64,000 bases of DNA from an uncultured Anaerolineae bacterium (GTDB lineage Bacteria; Chloroflexota; Anaerolineae; Aggregatilineales; Phototrophicaceae): the NCBI GenBank assembly GCA_937944445.1, contig CALDYP010000023.1:1-64000 (forward strand). Reading direction: 5' to 3'. Under the pieces are notes generated by a model that saw nothing but the letters and a program-made list of their open reading frames with translations, was not told the origin of the DNA and did not search any database. The translations under genes were made by a program, and so were the position numbers. This document shows, piece after piece, positions 35,013 through 43,898 of the stretch; the first letter of the stretch is position 1; each line of letters opens with the position of its first letter.

Positions 35013-36038
35013 ATGGCCAGCCTCCCTCCTATTGAACGCTACACCCCTCTGCCCGATGTCACGCTGTACCGCCTTCCGATGCAGGTCTTCCCCAGCGGCT
35101 TTGTCGGTTATGCCTACGTGCTGCTCGGCTTGGACGTGCCTACGTTGATCGACACTGGCAGCGGGTTCGGCAGAAGCACGCAGGACTTGCTCGATGGGAT
35201 GCGCGCGCTGAACGACGAATACGGCGAACCGTTCCAACCAACCGACATTAAGCGGATTCTCATCACACATGGCCATGTCGATCACATGGGCGGGCTGGCG
35301 GACATGCTCAGGGTAACTGGCGGCGCACCCGTTGGCATTCACCCGCTGGATCGGCGCGTGCTCACCAATTATGAAGAGCGCGTCGTCGTCGCCACCAAGA
35401 ACTTGCACATCTACTTAGAGCGGGCAGGCCTCTCCCCGGAGCGGCTGGCGCAGATGATCGACATGTACGGCTTCAGCAAGCAGCACGTGCGCAGCGTTAG
35501 CGTCGATTTCATGCTTGAGGAAGGTCAGCCGCTGATGGGCCTACATTTCTACCACGTGCCCGGCCACTGCTCAGGCCAAGTGGCGATCCGCATCGGCGAC
35601 ACCCTTCTAAGCGCAGATCACATCCTCGCGCGCACCTCGCCGCATCTAGCCGCCGAGTCGATCACGCATCACACAGGTGTCAGCCACTACCGCGAGTCGC
35701 TGAAGAAGATCGCGTGCCTGCCGGGCATCACCCTGACGCTGGGCGGCCACGAGGAACCCATTGAAGACGTCTACGAACGCATCAAGCACCTCCAGCAGCG
35801 CCTCGACCTCAAAGCCGAGCGCATCCTTGACATCATCCGCAGCGCAGGCCGCCCCCTGACCATTAGCGACATCTCTAAGCAGCTCTATCAGGACAAGCGC
35901 GGGTTCGACGTGCTGCTGGCGCTGCAAGAGGCAGGCGCGCACGTTGAATACCTCTATGACCGCGGGTATCTGGCGATTGCCAACCTCGACGAGGTGCAGG
36001 CAAAGCCCAACCCCGCCCTGCTTTACAGCATCTTGTGA
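35013..36038 (+). CDS. MBL-fold metallo-hydrolase with C-terminal winged helix
   Basis: 341 residues. The zinc motif THGHVDHMGG is at about residues 88-97, with later ligands in HVPGHCSGQ, ADHI and GGHEEPI, matching glyoxalase-II-like/LACTB2-type metallo-beta-lactamases. The C-terminal about 75 residues (AERILDIIRSAGRPLTISDI, LLALQEAGAHVEYLYDRGY) form a winged helix, as in RNase-like and lactonase-like MBL proteins. It hydrolyses an ester, thioester or nucleic-acid-linked substrate. It precedes the beta-propeller gene by 6 nt, likely co-transcribed. Confidence 0.85.
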   Translation: MASLPPIERYTPLPDVTLYRLPMQVFPSGFVGYAYVLLGLDVPTLIDTGSGFGRSTQDLLDGMRALNDEYGEPFQPTDIKRILITHGHVDHMGGLADMLRVTGGAPVGIHPLDRRVLTNYEERVVVATKNLHIYLERAGLSPERLAQMIDMYGFSKQHVRSVSVDFMLEEGQPLMGLHFYHVPGHCSGQVAIRIGDTLLSADHILARTSPHLAAESITHHTGVSHYRESLKKIACLPGITLTLGGHEEPIEDVYERIKHLQQRLDLKAERILDIIRSAGRPLTISDISKQLYQDKRGFDVLLALQEAGAHVEYLYDRGYLAIANLDEVQAKPNPALLYSIL

Positions 36039-36044
36039 GGGGTC

Positions 36045-37121
36045 ATGCGGCGAGCTGTCATCATCGCTTTGTGGGTGGCCGCAATCACTGGGGCGCTCCA
36101 CGCGCAGTCGGTCGGCTTCATGTGGGAAGTCTACCTGCTGCGCAACGTCGCTAACGGGCTTGACCGTCTGACATTCATCGACGTGCTGAGCGGCGACGTG
36201 CGCACAACGGAAGTTTCGGGTGTGCGCTACACGATCACTGGTGACCGCCTGACCTACTTCGACTATGTGTCGCAGCGAGTGATGCAGGTGGGGGTGGACG
36301 GCGTGCCGCGCCCGCACCCGTGGATGCAAATGGACAGCGGCGCACGGCGCATCGATTGGGTCGTCAGCACAGATGGCCGCTACATCGCGTGGACAGAAAC
36401 CTTCGGCCGGCCTGAAGCCCTCATGACGATCACGCGCGTCGCCACGTTGGAAGGCCTCGATCAGCGCGTCGTCCTCAGCGACGGCCCGCGCGAGGGCATC
36501 CGCGCGATGCCGCTCAGCTTCAACCCAGATGACACCCTGCTCATCATGGACGCCCAGCCCGACGGCATCGGCGCGCTGGCTCCCTACACGCAGTATGCCG
36601 GCCTCTTCACCGTCGACTTAGCAAGCGGCGCGATCACGCCGCTGCCGGGCGAACCGGCCTGCTTCTGCGCGGCAGGCTTCAGCGGGGATGTGTTCGTGCG
36701 CCTCACGCTCACCAATGACTTGCGCGGCTTTGACGTGGTCGTGCGCAACCTCGCCGCTCGCACCGAAACGCGCATCCCGGCGCAGACCCCGCTCGACAAC
36801 GTCACCCAAGCGGGCAACGTGTTGATCTCGCCCGATGGCACGCTCGGCGTCTATGCGCTTTCCAGCATCAGCAGCTTCGGCACGCCCAACCAGACCGTGC
36901 GCACAGTCTTCATGCTGGTTGACCTGCGAGCGATGACCCAACGCCGCCTGACGGAACCGATCACCACATTCGTTGAGGCCATCCGCTGGACAGACCAAAA
37001 CAACGCCATCCTCTTCACCAGCCCGCAGCTCAGCGGCACGTGGAAGATTCGGGTTGGCGATGGGCGCTTGCAGCAGGTCGCCGCGCAGACGTTCATCGGA
37101 ACCTTGCTGCGCCCCGCCTGA
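36045..37121 (+). CDS. Secreted TolB-like beta-propeller protein
   Basis: 358 residues with an N-terminal signal peptide (RRAVIIALWVAAITGALHAQ). The rest shows WD40/TolB-like blades: VVSTDGRYIAWTETFGRP, LSFNPDDTLLIMDAQPDG, VLISPDGTLGVYALSSI and EAIRWTDQNNAILFTSPQLSG. No enzyme residues are seen, so a ligand- or protein-binding role is likely. It resembles the proteins at 60.4 and 63.6 kb, forming a paralog group, and is cotranscribed with the MBL hydrolase. Confidence 0.78.
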   Translation: MRRAVIIALWVAAITGALHAQSVGFMWEVYLLRNVANGLDRLTFIDVLSGDVRTTEVSGVRYTITGDRLTYFDYVSQRVMQVGVDGVPRPHPWMQMDSGARRIDWVVSTDGRYIAWTETFGRPEALMTITRVATLEGLDQRVVLSDGPREGIRAMPLSFNPDDTLLIMDAQPDGIGALAPYTQYAGLFTVDLASGAITPLPGEPACFCAAGFSGDVFVRLTLTNDLRGFDVVVRNLAARTETRIPAQTPLDNVTQAGNVLISPDGTLGVYALSSISSFGTPNQTVRTVFMLVDLRAMTQRRLTEPITTFVEAIRWTDQNNAILFTSPQLSGTWKIRVGDGRLQQVAAQTFIGTLLRPA

Positions 37122-37232
37122 TGAACCCTCTGACACAACTCTGATACAGCGCTGACGTTTTTCCTACGTTTGCGCCGTATTTTCATAGTGACAAAACCAA
37201 CCAATCCCGATGAATCCATGAGGAGGTGTTGT

Positions 37233-37724
37233 ATGTCACTGATGCGTCGTGATGACCCGTTCTACAGCATGAACCGTATGATGAGCCGCATGCTCGACCA
37301 GATGCGGACGATGATGGACGAGATGGCCCTGCCGTTGGATGGTGAATTGACTGTGAACACCACCAACCCGCTCGCCATCGACTTGACCACCGACGATCAC
37401 AACGTCATCGTGCGGACAGCCGTCCCGGGCTTCAAAGAGGACGACATCCACATCGATGTGCGCGGCAACGTGCTGACGATCAGCGCCGAGTCGAAGGTCG
37501 AGCGCGAAGACAATCAATCCAACTGGCACATCCGCGAGCTGCGTTACGGCAAGTTCGCGCGCAGCGTGCAGCTGCCTGAAGAAGTCGTCGTGGACAAGGC
37601 CGATGCGACGCTTGAAAACGGCATCTTGACCGTCAAGCTGCCCAAGAACCAGCCCAGCCCCGTGCAGCGCATCATGGTGAAAGCGCGCAACCTGCTAAAG
37701 GGCGGCGGCGAGAACAAGAGCTAA
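37233..37724 (+). CDS. Hsp20/alpha-crystallin small heat-shock protein
   Basis: The ATG at 37233 follows AGGAGGT closely; the upstream frame extension is not a good start. 163 residues with a Met-rich N-terminus (MNRMMSRMLDQMRTMMDEM), an alpha-crystallin domain (about residues 42-140: NVIVRTAVPGFKEDDIHIDV, FARSVQLPEEVVVDKADATL) and a C-terminal tail. ENGILTVKLPKN holds the conserved A-x-x-x-N-G-V/I-L. It is an ATP-independent holdase. No CIRCE element was found upstream. It ends near a strong hairpin. Confidence 0.93.
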   Translation: MSLMRRDDPFYSMNRMMSRMLDQMRTMMDEMALPLDGELTVNTTNPLAIDLTTDDHNVIVRTAVPGFKEDDIHIDVRGNVLTISAESKVEREDNQSNWHIRELRYGKFARSVQLPEEVVVDKADATLENGILTVKLPKNQPSPVQRIMVKARNLLKGGGENKS

Positions 37725-37750
37725 ATCGCAGCATCACACAAGGAGACCCA

Positions 37751-37785
37751 CAACAGCCCCGCACGGTCGCGGGGCTGTTGGCGTT
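37751..37785 (+). terminator. Hairpin terminator after hsp20
   Basis: CAACAGCCCCGC (37751-37762) pairs perfectly with GCGGGGCTGTTG (37769-37780) over ACGGTC, followed by a weak GCGTTTATT tail. It separates hsp20 from the convergent PstS-like gene and may serve both strands. Confidence 0.65.
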
Positions 37786-39623
37786 TATTGACAGAACTCA
37801 GCGTTGCAGAAGGTAGCGCGAGCGCTCTGCTCAGAGCTGGGCAGCGCGCGGAACTCCAGCGTTGACAGGGTCGTGTCGTTGTAGTCCACAAACAGCAGGA
37901 ACCCTTCCCCTTCCACGAGCAGCATGTTCGAGAAACGCGAGGGGCTGCGCCCAATCGGTCGGACGCTGGTTCCTTCTGGGATGACCCCAGCGCGCTGCGT
38001 GGCGGCGCGGTTGAAGAAAGCGACCGCAAAGCGCGTGTCGATCCGCGCCGTGCCGCGGGCAGGCGCAGCCGCTGCCGAGGGCGGCGGCGCGAAAATCGCA
38101 GCATTCAGCGGCAAGTTGAGCAGGTTCAGCTCAGCGAACACCGAGGCCGCGCTGGCCACCTGCTGGCAGTAATCCACGGCGGCGGGGTCAACATCCAATG
38201 TAAACAAGCCGCTGCGCTCCAAGAGCACGGCCAGCGCCTGCGTAGAGCGCTCACAGCGCAGCAGCGGGTCAGCCCCCACCCATCCCTGCGGGCGCGTTCG
38301 GCTTTCGAGCAGCGTATCCGCCAGCAGCTCAAGGTCATGGCGGATGTCGCGGGCGATGGCGTACTGCGTGCTGGGCACAGCGCCGATCCAACCCGCCGGG
38401 CGACGTTCAATGCCGAGGGTGTTGCCCGCTAGCGTCTCAAGGTCCAGCCGAATGAACAGCGGAAGCTGCGGGTTGTTGGTGTCGAGCAGGCCGCTCCACC
38501 CCTCAGGACGGCGCACGCCGAGGACGTTGCTCGCCAGCGTTTCCAAGTCCGCGCGCGCGTTGATGAGCAGCGTTTGCGTGTCAGGGTCAAACAAGGTGGG
38601 CGCTGCCGTAGGTGGAATGAGCAGCGGCGCAGGGGTGGGGGTAGCGTCTAACACAGACGGCAGCGCCAACGTCGGCAGCGGCGCGAACGGGGTGGGCGTG
38701 GCTTGAAAGCCTGCCGCAGTCAGCCATGCGTTGATCGCGTTGGCGCGCAGCGTCTCATTGACTGGGTAAAGCCCCAGCGGGTTGACCTCGGCGGGGGCGT
38801 TGGTTAGGTAGTAGTTGAGGAAGTCAGCCACAGTCGGGCGCGCGCGGAAGGTGTTCTCAGCCGTGTAGAGGAAAAGCGGGCGCGTTAGCGGGTATTGACC
38901 GTTCAAGACAGCCTGCGTGTTCGGCGCGATGTTGTCGATCAAGACCGGGCGCGCCAGCGAACTGTTGCGGTTAGCGATAGAGGCCGGCAGAATGCCAATG
39001 CCTGCCGTATCTTGGGCAACTAACTGGAGCAGTTGGTTCAAGTCCGGCGTGCTGGTGGTGTTCGTGCCGGTCAGGACGGGCGCTGCATCGCCGCCGAACA
39101 GCGCGTTGACGAAGAATTCAAACTCGCCGGTGGTCTGCGCGGGCAGGTAGCGGTTGATGGGCGTCGGCGGGAATGCGGCGTCTACCTCCACCCAATTGAA
39201 CGCGCTGGAGAAGGCCTGCCGAAGCTGCTGCGTGGAGAGGTTCTGTAAGAAAGCGTTTTGTGGGCTGACAACGATGATCAGCGCGTCCGTCCCCACTTGG
39301 AAGCCGAGCGGCGTCACGCCATTCGCCAGACAAGCGTTCTGCTCTGCCACCGTGATCAAGCGCGCAGCCAGCACCACGTCCACATTGCCCGCGCACAAGC
39401 TCACGAACGCTTCGGCCACAGGCGAGGCGCTGACGTTGATCGTCCCAGTGAAGCCCTCTAGCTGATAAAGCGCGGCGATGTTCTGAGTGAGCGGCAGCAG
39501 GGCTTGATCGCCTGTGACGATGAGCGAACCGGCATTGGCGGCTGGCGATGCGGGCGGGAGCTGCGCCAGCGCGGTCAACACCGACACCAGCAGCACAGCC
39601 GCAGAGAAGAGCAGTCGGCGCAC
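37785..39623 (-). CDS. PstS-like solute-binding protein with D-L-E-x-L-A repeats and SH3-like C-terminus
   Basis: 612 residues with a signal peptide (LLFSAAVLLVSVLTALA). Residues about 30-305 form a PstS-type phosphate-binding-like domain: GSLIVTGDQALLPLTQNIA, SPVAEAFVSLCAGNVDVVLA and the distinctive AGIGILPAS. A Pro/Thr-rich linker (about 307-347) follows. Then come three clear repeats: ARADLETLASNVLG near 357, IRLDLETLAGNTLG near 391 and IRHDLELLADTLLE near 427, each ending RRPxGW or TRPQGW, with a fourth degenerate one near 456. The C-terminus (about 520-612) is beta-rich, SH3-like. No phosphate ABC genes are nearby. Function unclear; surface binding inferred. Confidence 0.75.
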   Translation of the reverse strand: MRRLLFSAAVLLVSVLTALAQLPPASPAANAGSLIVTGDQALLPLTQNIAALYQLEGFTGTINVSASPVAEAFVSLCAGNVDVVLAARLITVAEQNACLANGVTPLGFQVGTDALIIVVSPQNAFLQNLSTQQLRQAFSSAFNWVEVDAAFPPTPINRYLPAQTTGEFEFFVNALFGGDAAPVLTGTNTTSTPDLNQLLQLVAQDTAGIGILPASIANRNSSLARPVLIDNIAPNTQAVLNGQYPLTRPLFLYTAENTFRARPTVADFLNYYLTNAPAEVNPLGLYPVNETLRANAINAWLTAAGFQATPTPFAPLPTLALPSVLDATPTPAPLLIPPTAAPTLFDPDTQTLLINARADLETLASNVLGVRRPEGWSGLLDTNNPQLPLFIRLDLETLAGNTLGIERRPAGWIGAVPSTQYAIARDIRHDLELLADTLLESRTRPQGWVGADPLLRCERSTQALAVLLERSGLFTLDVDPAAVDYCQQVASAASVFAELNLLNLPLNAAIFAPPPSAAAAPARGTARIDTRFAVAFFNRAATQRAGVIPEGTSVRPIGRSPSRFSNMLLVEGEGFLLFVDYNDTTLSTLEFRALPSSEQSARATFCNAEFCQ

Positions 39624-39721
39624 GAGGCTTCCTCCTTATAGTGAGTCTGTTCAATGTGATTATACCCCCGACTGGCAGGGTTCGCTTGTGCAGGCAGCGC
39701 GCAAAACTGGCTTAACCAACA

Positions 39722-39753
39722 GAAAAGGGCGATGACGGGTGCATCGCCCTTGA
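39722..39753 (-). terminator. Intrinsic terminator after rny
   Basis: Minus-strand AAGGGCGATG, a loop of CACCCGT and CATCGCCCTT form a 10-bp stem followed by TTC. It lies 18 nt after the RNase Y stop and ends the recX-rny unit. Confidence 0.82.
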
Positions 39754-39770
39754 TCTATCCTGCGGGTCGG

Positions 39771-41345
39771 CTAGCGTGCGTATTCGACGGCGCGCGTCTC
39801 ACGGATCACGTGGACTTTGATTTGGCCGGGGTACTGCATCGTCTCTTCAATCTGCTTGGCGATGTCCCGCGCTAGCGTCATCGCGCCCAGATCGTCCACC
39901 TCTTCAGCGCGCACGATCACGCGCACTTCGCGGCCAGCTTGCAGGGCGTAGCTCTGTTCCACGCCTTTGTGGCCCATCGCAATCTCTTCAAGGTTCTTCA
40001 CACGCTTGATGTACGATTCGATGCTCTCGCGCCGCGCGCCCGGGCGTGCCCCGCTGATGGCGTCCGCGGCTTCCACGATGTACGCCTCAACGCAGGTCTT
40101 CTCTACCTCGTGATGATGCGCCGCCACGCAGTTCACGACGCGCTCATCCACCTTGTAGCGCCGTAGGAAGTCCGCGCCGATCAGGGCATGCGTGCCCTCT
40201 ACCTCATGATCGATCGCCTTGCCGAGGTCGTGCAGCAGCCCGCCCATCTTGGCCACCATCACATCCGCGCCCAACTCAGCAGCGATCATACCGGCGAGGT
40301 GCGCCGTCTCGATGCTGTGGGCGTGCATGTTCTGCCCATAGCTCGTGCGGAACTTCAACTGTCCCAGCAAGCGCAGCACCTCGGGGTGCAGCCCGTGGAT
40401 GCCTGTCACAAACGCGGCGCGCTCCCCCTCCTCGCGGATGGTGCGGTCGACCTCAGCGCGGGTGTCCTCCAGCAGTTTTTCGATGCGGGCGGGGTGGATG
40501 CGCCCATCTACTACCAGTTTCAGCATGGCTTGCCGTGCTACTTCACGGCGAACGGGGTCAAAGCTGCTGATGGTGATCGTCTCGGGGGTGTCGTCAACGA
40601 TGACATCCACCCCCGCGGCCACCTCAAACGCGCGGATGTTGCGCCCGTTGCGCCCGATGATGCGGCCTTTCATCTCGTCGCTCGGCAGCGTCAGCACGCT
40701 CAACGAGGTCTCGCTGACGTGCTCGCTAGCAAGGCGCTGAATGGCCAGAGAGAGGATGTCACGGGCGCGGCGGTCGGCCTCCTCGCGCGCTTCAGCCTCC
40801 ACTTGGCGGATGATACGCGCCATGTCGTTGCGCGCTTCCTGCTCGGCGGCTTGCAGCAGCTGCGCGCGGGCCTCCTCAATCGTCATGAGCGAGATCTTTT
40901 GCAGCTCTGCGATCTTTTCCTGCTCTTTTTGGAGCAGTTCGTTCTCTTTCTTGTCCAGTCGGCTTTGGCGCTTGTTGAGGTTTTGCTCGGTCTGATCAAC
41001 GCGCGCGATGCGCTTTTCCAACTCTTCGTAGCGCTTGTCGAGCTGTTCGCGGCGGCGCTGGACGGCTTCTTCCTCGCGCTCTACTTCTTTGCGCCGTCGA
41101 GCGATGGCCGCTTCGGCCTCCGCGATGCGCTCGCGCGCCTTCACCTCGGATTCCTCCATCAGGTTCATGGCGTCTTTGGTCGCCTTCTCCATGATGGTTT
41201 TGGCCTGCTCTTCAGCCTTGACCAGCTCGCTCAGCGCTTCGATCTGCTGACGCCGCAGCAGAGATGAGCGCCCAAAGTAAGCCCCAGTTCCCCCACCTAA
41301 CAGCAGGGCAGCAACGCCCACAACCAATGCTAACAATAGATCCAT
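39771..41345 (-). CDS. rny: Ribonuclease Y
   Basis: 524 residues. An N-terminal membrane helix (LLLALVVGVAALLLGGG) is followed by a long coiled coil rich in Glu/Lys/Arg (about 30-195), a KH domain (MKGRIIGRNGRNIRAFEVAA, about 225-285), and an HD domain with HAHSIETAHLAG, LLHDLGKAIDHE and AAHHHEV. This is the complete RNase Y architecture for mRNA turnover initiation at the membrane. It sits downstream of recX, with a 73-nt gap. A Shine-Dalgarno is not near the ATG: AAAGGAG lies about 40 nt upstream. Confidence 0.95.
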   Translation of the reverse strand: MDLLLALVVGVAALLLGGGTGAYFGRSSLLRRQQIEALSELVKAEEQAKTIMEKATKDAMNLMEESEVKARERIAEAEAAIARRRKEVEREEEAVQRRREQLDKRYEELEKRIARVDQTEQNLNKRQSRLDKKENELLQKEQEKIAELQKISLMTIEEARAQLLQAAEQEARNDMARIIRQVEAEAREEADRRARDILSLAIQRLASEHVSETSLSVLTLPSDEMKGRIIGRNGRNIRAFEVAAGVDVIVDDTPETITISSFDPVRREVARQAMLKLVVDGRIHPARIEKLLEDTRAEVDRTIREEGERAAFVTGIHGLHPEVLRLLGQLKFRTSYGQNMHAHSIETAHLAGMIAAELGADVMVAKMGGLLHDLGKAIDHEVEGTHALIGADFLRRYKVDERVVNCVAAHHHEVEKTCVEAYIVEAADAISGARPGARRESIESYIKRVKNLEEIAMGHKGVEQSYALQAGREVRVIVRAEEVDDLGAMTLARDIAKQIEETMQYPGQIKVHVIRETRAVEYAR

Positions 41346-41418
41346 AGTGTTCGGCGTGTTCGATGACGAGTTCCGCCGTGTCTCCTTTCAGGTAATCTAG
41401 ACGAGATCACCCGGCTTT

Positions 41419-42063
41419 TTAGGCGTCTGCAAAGAACTCAGGCTGTTCCTCATCGAGCTGCTCTAGCAGCGTGCGGATCGCCTCGCACGATGTGCTGTAG
41501 CTGAACCCGCGCCGCTGCAAAAACATGATGAGATGCTCGCGGAACGCAGATCGCGTCTGGCCTTCCCAACGCCGAAGCTGTGAGCGCGCTGCGTTCAGTG
41601 CCGTCTCAGACTCGGTCACATCGGCCAGCGCTGCTTGGATGATCGGCTCAGGAACGCCCTTGCTGCTCAGCTCGTAGCGCAGCGCGCGCAGGCTGAGGGG
41701 CTTGAACGCCGTGCGATTGTCCACCCAGAAGCGCGCGAAGGCAGCATCGTCCAGATACCCCATCGCTGTCAAGCGATCCAGCGCACGTTCCACGACCACT
41801 GAGTCATGCTTTCTTGCCAATGCCATTCGAACTTCATGAACGCTGCGCGGGCGGGATGCAAGCAACCGCAGGCCTTGATCAACAGCCTTAGCTAGCGTGT
41901 CTTGCGCGCGCAAGAGCGCTACTTCGGCCTCGCTGAGGGTTTGACCTTTGCTCAACCGAGCAGCGTCGATGTCAGGCAGCCCAAAGGCAAATTCTCCATC
42001 CAGATACACATTGACGCGCTCTGGATGCTTCTTTTGCCGTTCTAACCGCGTAACTGTTGGCAT
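41419..42063 (-). CDS. recX: RecX family regulatory protein
   Basis: The ATG at 42063 has GGGATGGA upstream; the 18 extra codons before it are not used. 214 residues, in the usual range. RecX features: VNVYLDGEFAFGLPDID, RLLASRPRSVHEVRMALARK, LTAMGYLDDAAFARFWVDNR and LRYELSSKGVPEPIIQAAL, followed by RGFSYSTSCEAIRTLLEQL. It binds RecA filaments and inhibits recombinase activity. recA is not in the window. It heads a unit with rny. Confidence 0.92.
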   Translation of the reverse strand: MPTVTRLERQKKHPERVNVYLDGEFAFGLPDIDAARLSKGQTLSEAEVALLRAQDTLAKAVDQGLRLLASRPRSVHEVRMALARKHDSVVVERALDRLTAMGYLDDAAFARFWVDNRTAFKPLSLRALRYELSSKGVPEPIIQAALADVTESETALNAARSQLRRWEGQTRSAFREHLIMFLQRRGFSYSTSCEAIRTLLEQLDEEQPEFFADA

Positions 42064-42527
42064 TCCATCCCTGCAACCAACCAGAGCCGCCCTCAACCGA
42101 TCTGAGGTGGCTGCCAAGACGATGTTGATTGCAACTGTGCGCAGGCAACAATGACTGCATCATTGTCACGTGGAGCGGGTGCGGTGGTGATATACCGCCA
42201 CATGATGTTGTCAAAGCGGCGTCAAGTGCCGCAACTCTCGCCTTAGCAGCCTGACGGCTGTGCTCATGTAGTTCAAACTAGCGTGATGTGCTCATGAGGT
42301 GTGATTCAACCAACACATGCACAAACACCGGTGATGCTCGTATACGAACGAACAATCGGTTAAACAATAACCTTCTTACGTAGTATAAAGCGTTTTAAAA
42401 TGAGATGCAACCACAGCGCCGAGGACGTCCCTGTGTGGATCAAATGAGCCATGACTAAGCTCTAATGCAATGCCTATAAACGTGTGTTAGCCTGACAGTT
42501 AGAACGTTCAATCGTAAGGAGCAATCC
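42064..42527. other. 464-nt intergenic region between recX and a site-2 protease gene
   Basis: It contains a 10-bp direct repeat TGTGCTCATG (42259-42268 and 42287-42296), short dyads such as CACCGGTG and CGTATACG, and an AGCAGCC/GGCTgtGCT hairpin at about 42246-42263. TATAAA at 42475-42480 may be the -10 of the protease gene. I find no credible gene, RNA family or SOS box; the region is divergent-promoter space. Confidence 0.55.
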
Positions 42528-43295
42528 GTGCTTCTCTTCTCACAGTTGCCCGTGGCGTCCATCATCGCCACGATTTTAGTCATGTTGTTCAGCATGTCGA
42601 TCCATGAGTTCGGCCATGCTGCGATGGCCACCTATTGGGGCGACGACACCGCCAAGCGCAGCGGACGCTTGACGCTCAACCCCTTCGTGCACATCAACTG
42701 GATCGGCTTTGCGATGTTCGTGCTGATCGGCTTCGGCATCCTCGGCAGCGTGCCCGTCAACGCCAGCCGCATGCGCAACCCGCGCTGGGGGTCATTCTGG
42801 ACGAGCTTTGCCGGGCCGCTTACCAACCTCGGTGTGGCGTTTGTCGCTGCGCTGCTGCTGCGCCTGTTCTTCGCTGAGCCGATCATGGGGCTGCAATTCT
42901 TCCTGAACGGGGATCGCGTTCCGCTCGGCAGCTATCAGGGGCTGATCCCAGATGCGATCATGATGCTGCTGGTGGCCACGATCTTCTGGAACGTGCTGCT
43001 GTTCTTGTTCAACCTGCTGCCGTTCTTCCCAATTGACGGGTGGCACATGATCCTCGCTTTGCTGCCGGGCTACTGGCTGCGTCGCGAGCAAGTGCCCGCC
43101 TTCGTGCGCGGGTTCTACCCCATCAGCCAATTCTTGCAGCAGCCGGCCTACAAATGGCAGCAGTGGGCCGCCGTCAGCCAGATCGTGCTGCTCATTCTCA
43201 TCATGATCGGCTTCGTGCTGCCCGGCTTCAGCATCTTAGGTCGCCTCATCTTCGTGCCTGCCCAGCAGCTTTGGCTGTCCCTGATCGGGATTTAA
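42528..43295 (+). CDS. Small site-2 protease family (M50) membrane protein
   Basis: 255 residues with about six transmembrane segments. HEFGH at about residues 27-31 is the zinc motif and FPIDGWH (late) supplies the third ligand. It lacks PDZ domains and belongs to the short S2P branch found in Chloroflexota and Firmicutes. The start is GTG with AAGGAG 6 nt upstream. It is followed after 2 nt by an HD protein gene and then lspA, so it heads a membrane/proteolysis unit. Substrate unknown. Confidence 0.88.
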   Translation: MLLFSQLPVASIIATILVMLFSMSIHEFGHAAMATYWGDDTAKRSGRLTLNPFVHINWIGFAMFVLIGFGILGSVPVNASRMRNPRWGSFWTSFAGPLTNLGVAFVAALLLRLFFAEPIMGLQFFLNGDRVPLGSYQGLIPDAIMMLLVATIFWNVLLFLFNLLPFFPIDGWHMILALLPGYWLRREQVPAFVRGFYPISQFLQQPAYKWQQWAAVSQIVLLILIMIGFVLPGFSILGRLIFVPAQQLWLSLIGI

Positions 43296-43297
43296 TT

Positions 43298-43822
43298 GTG
43301 CGCATAGCGTATCGACTGCGGCAGGGGCTGCGCGACATCTTGGCTTTTCGTCAAACAGTTGACATGGCACTGGTGCGCGCAGTGCTCAGCCCTGCACAGG
43401 TGTCGATCTTCTGCCGCATGACCCACGCCGAGCAGCTTCACTGTGTGAACGTGCTGCGCAGCGTGCTGGCGGACGGGCAGCCCACGGCGCACGATCTGCA
43501 AGTGGCGGCGCTGCTGCACGACGTGGGAAAATCACGCTGCCCGCTCAACGTCGCACAGCGCAGCTTGGCCGTGGCGGTGCATCACCTGCTGCCACGGCTG
43601 GATGCCTCTCTCAGCCGCGTTGAACGCCTTGACTGGTGGCGCGCGCCCTTCGTTGTGCGGCGGCATCACCCACGTTGGGGCGCAGAGTTGCTGCGTATGA
43701 ACGACGGCAGTGAACGCGCCATCTGGCTGGTGGCCCACCACGCCGACCCCCTTCACAAGTGGGATGGACACCCCCACGCGCCGCTGCTCGCTCGCCTACA
43801 AGCCGCCGACAACGCCAACTGA
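43298..43822 (+). CDS. HD domain phosphohydrolase-like protein
   Basis: A GTG two bases after the preceding stop begins a 174-residue product; the open frame extends upstream into the protease gene and was trimmed. MTHAEQLHCVNVLRS gives the first His, AALLHDVGKSRCP the HD pair, and RRHHPRWGAEL plus LVAHHADP later metal ligands, giving a mostly intact HD-type fold. It may hydrolyse a nucleotide or phosphate ester. It is tightly linked to the S2P gene and about 75 nt before lspA. Confidence 0.8.
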   Translation: MRIAYRLRQGLRDILAFRQTVDMALVRAVLSPAQVSIFCRMTHAEQLHCVNVLRSVLADGQPTAHDLQVAALLHDVGKSRCPLNVAQRSLAVAVHHLLPRLDASLSRVERLDWWRAPFVVRRHHPRWGAELLRMNDGSERAIWLVAHHADPLHKWDGHPHAPLLARLQAADNAN

Positions 43823-43858
43823 GCCAGCCTCTCACATGACGAAACCCCACTGCGAGCC

Positions 43859-43864
43859 TATAAT
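43859..43864 (+). promoter_or_regulatory. -10 element upstream of lspA
   Basis: TATAAT lies 34 nt before the lspA ATG, with ATGACG 17-18 nt upstream as a poor -35. It suggests lspA can be transcribed independently of the protease-HD pair. Confidence 0.45.
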
Positions 43865-43898
43865 TATCCGACCACTGCCCACAGACCTCTGAAAACAC

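Noticed and set aside
37122-37232. CIRCE heat-shock operator before hsp20
   Set aside because: No TTAGCACTC-N9-GAGTGCTAA inverted repeat is present.
40188-41267. 359-residue plus-strand frame over rny
   Set aside because: Leu/Val/His-rich antisense shadow of the RNase Y coiled coil; rny itself shows all domains.
42340-42365. SOS box (LexA site) near recX
   Set aside because: CGAACGAACAATCG lacks the CGAAC-N4-GTTCG symmetry, and the spacing to recX is not that of a typical operator.
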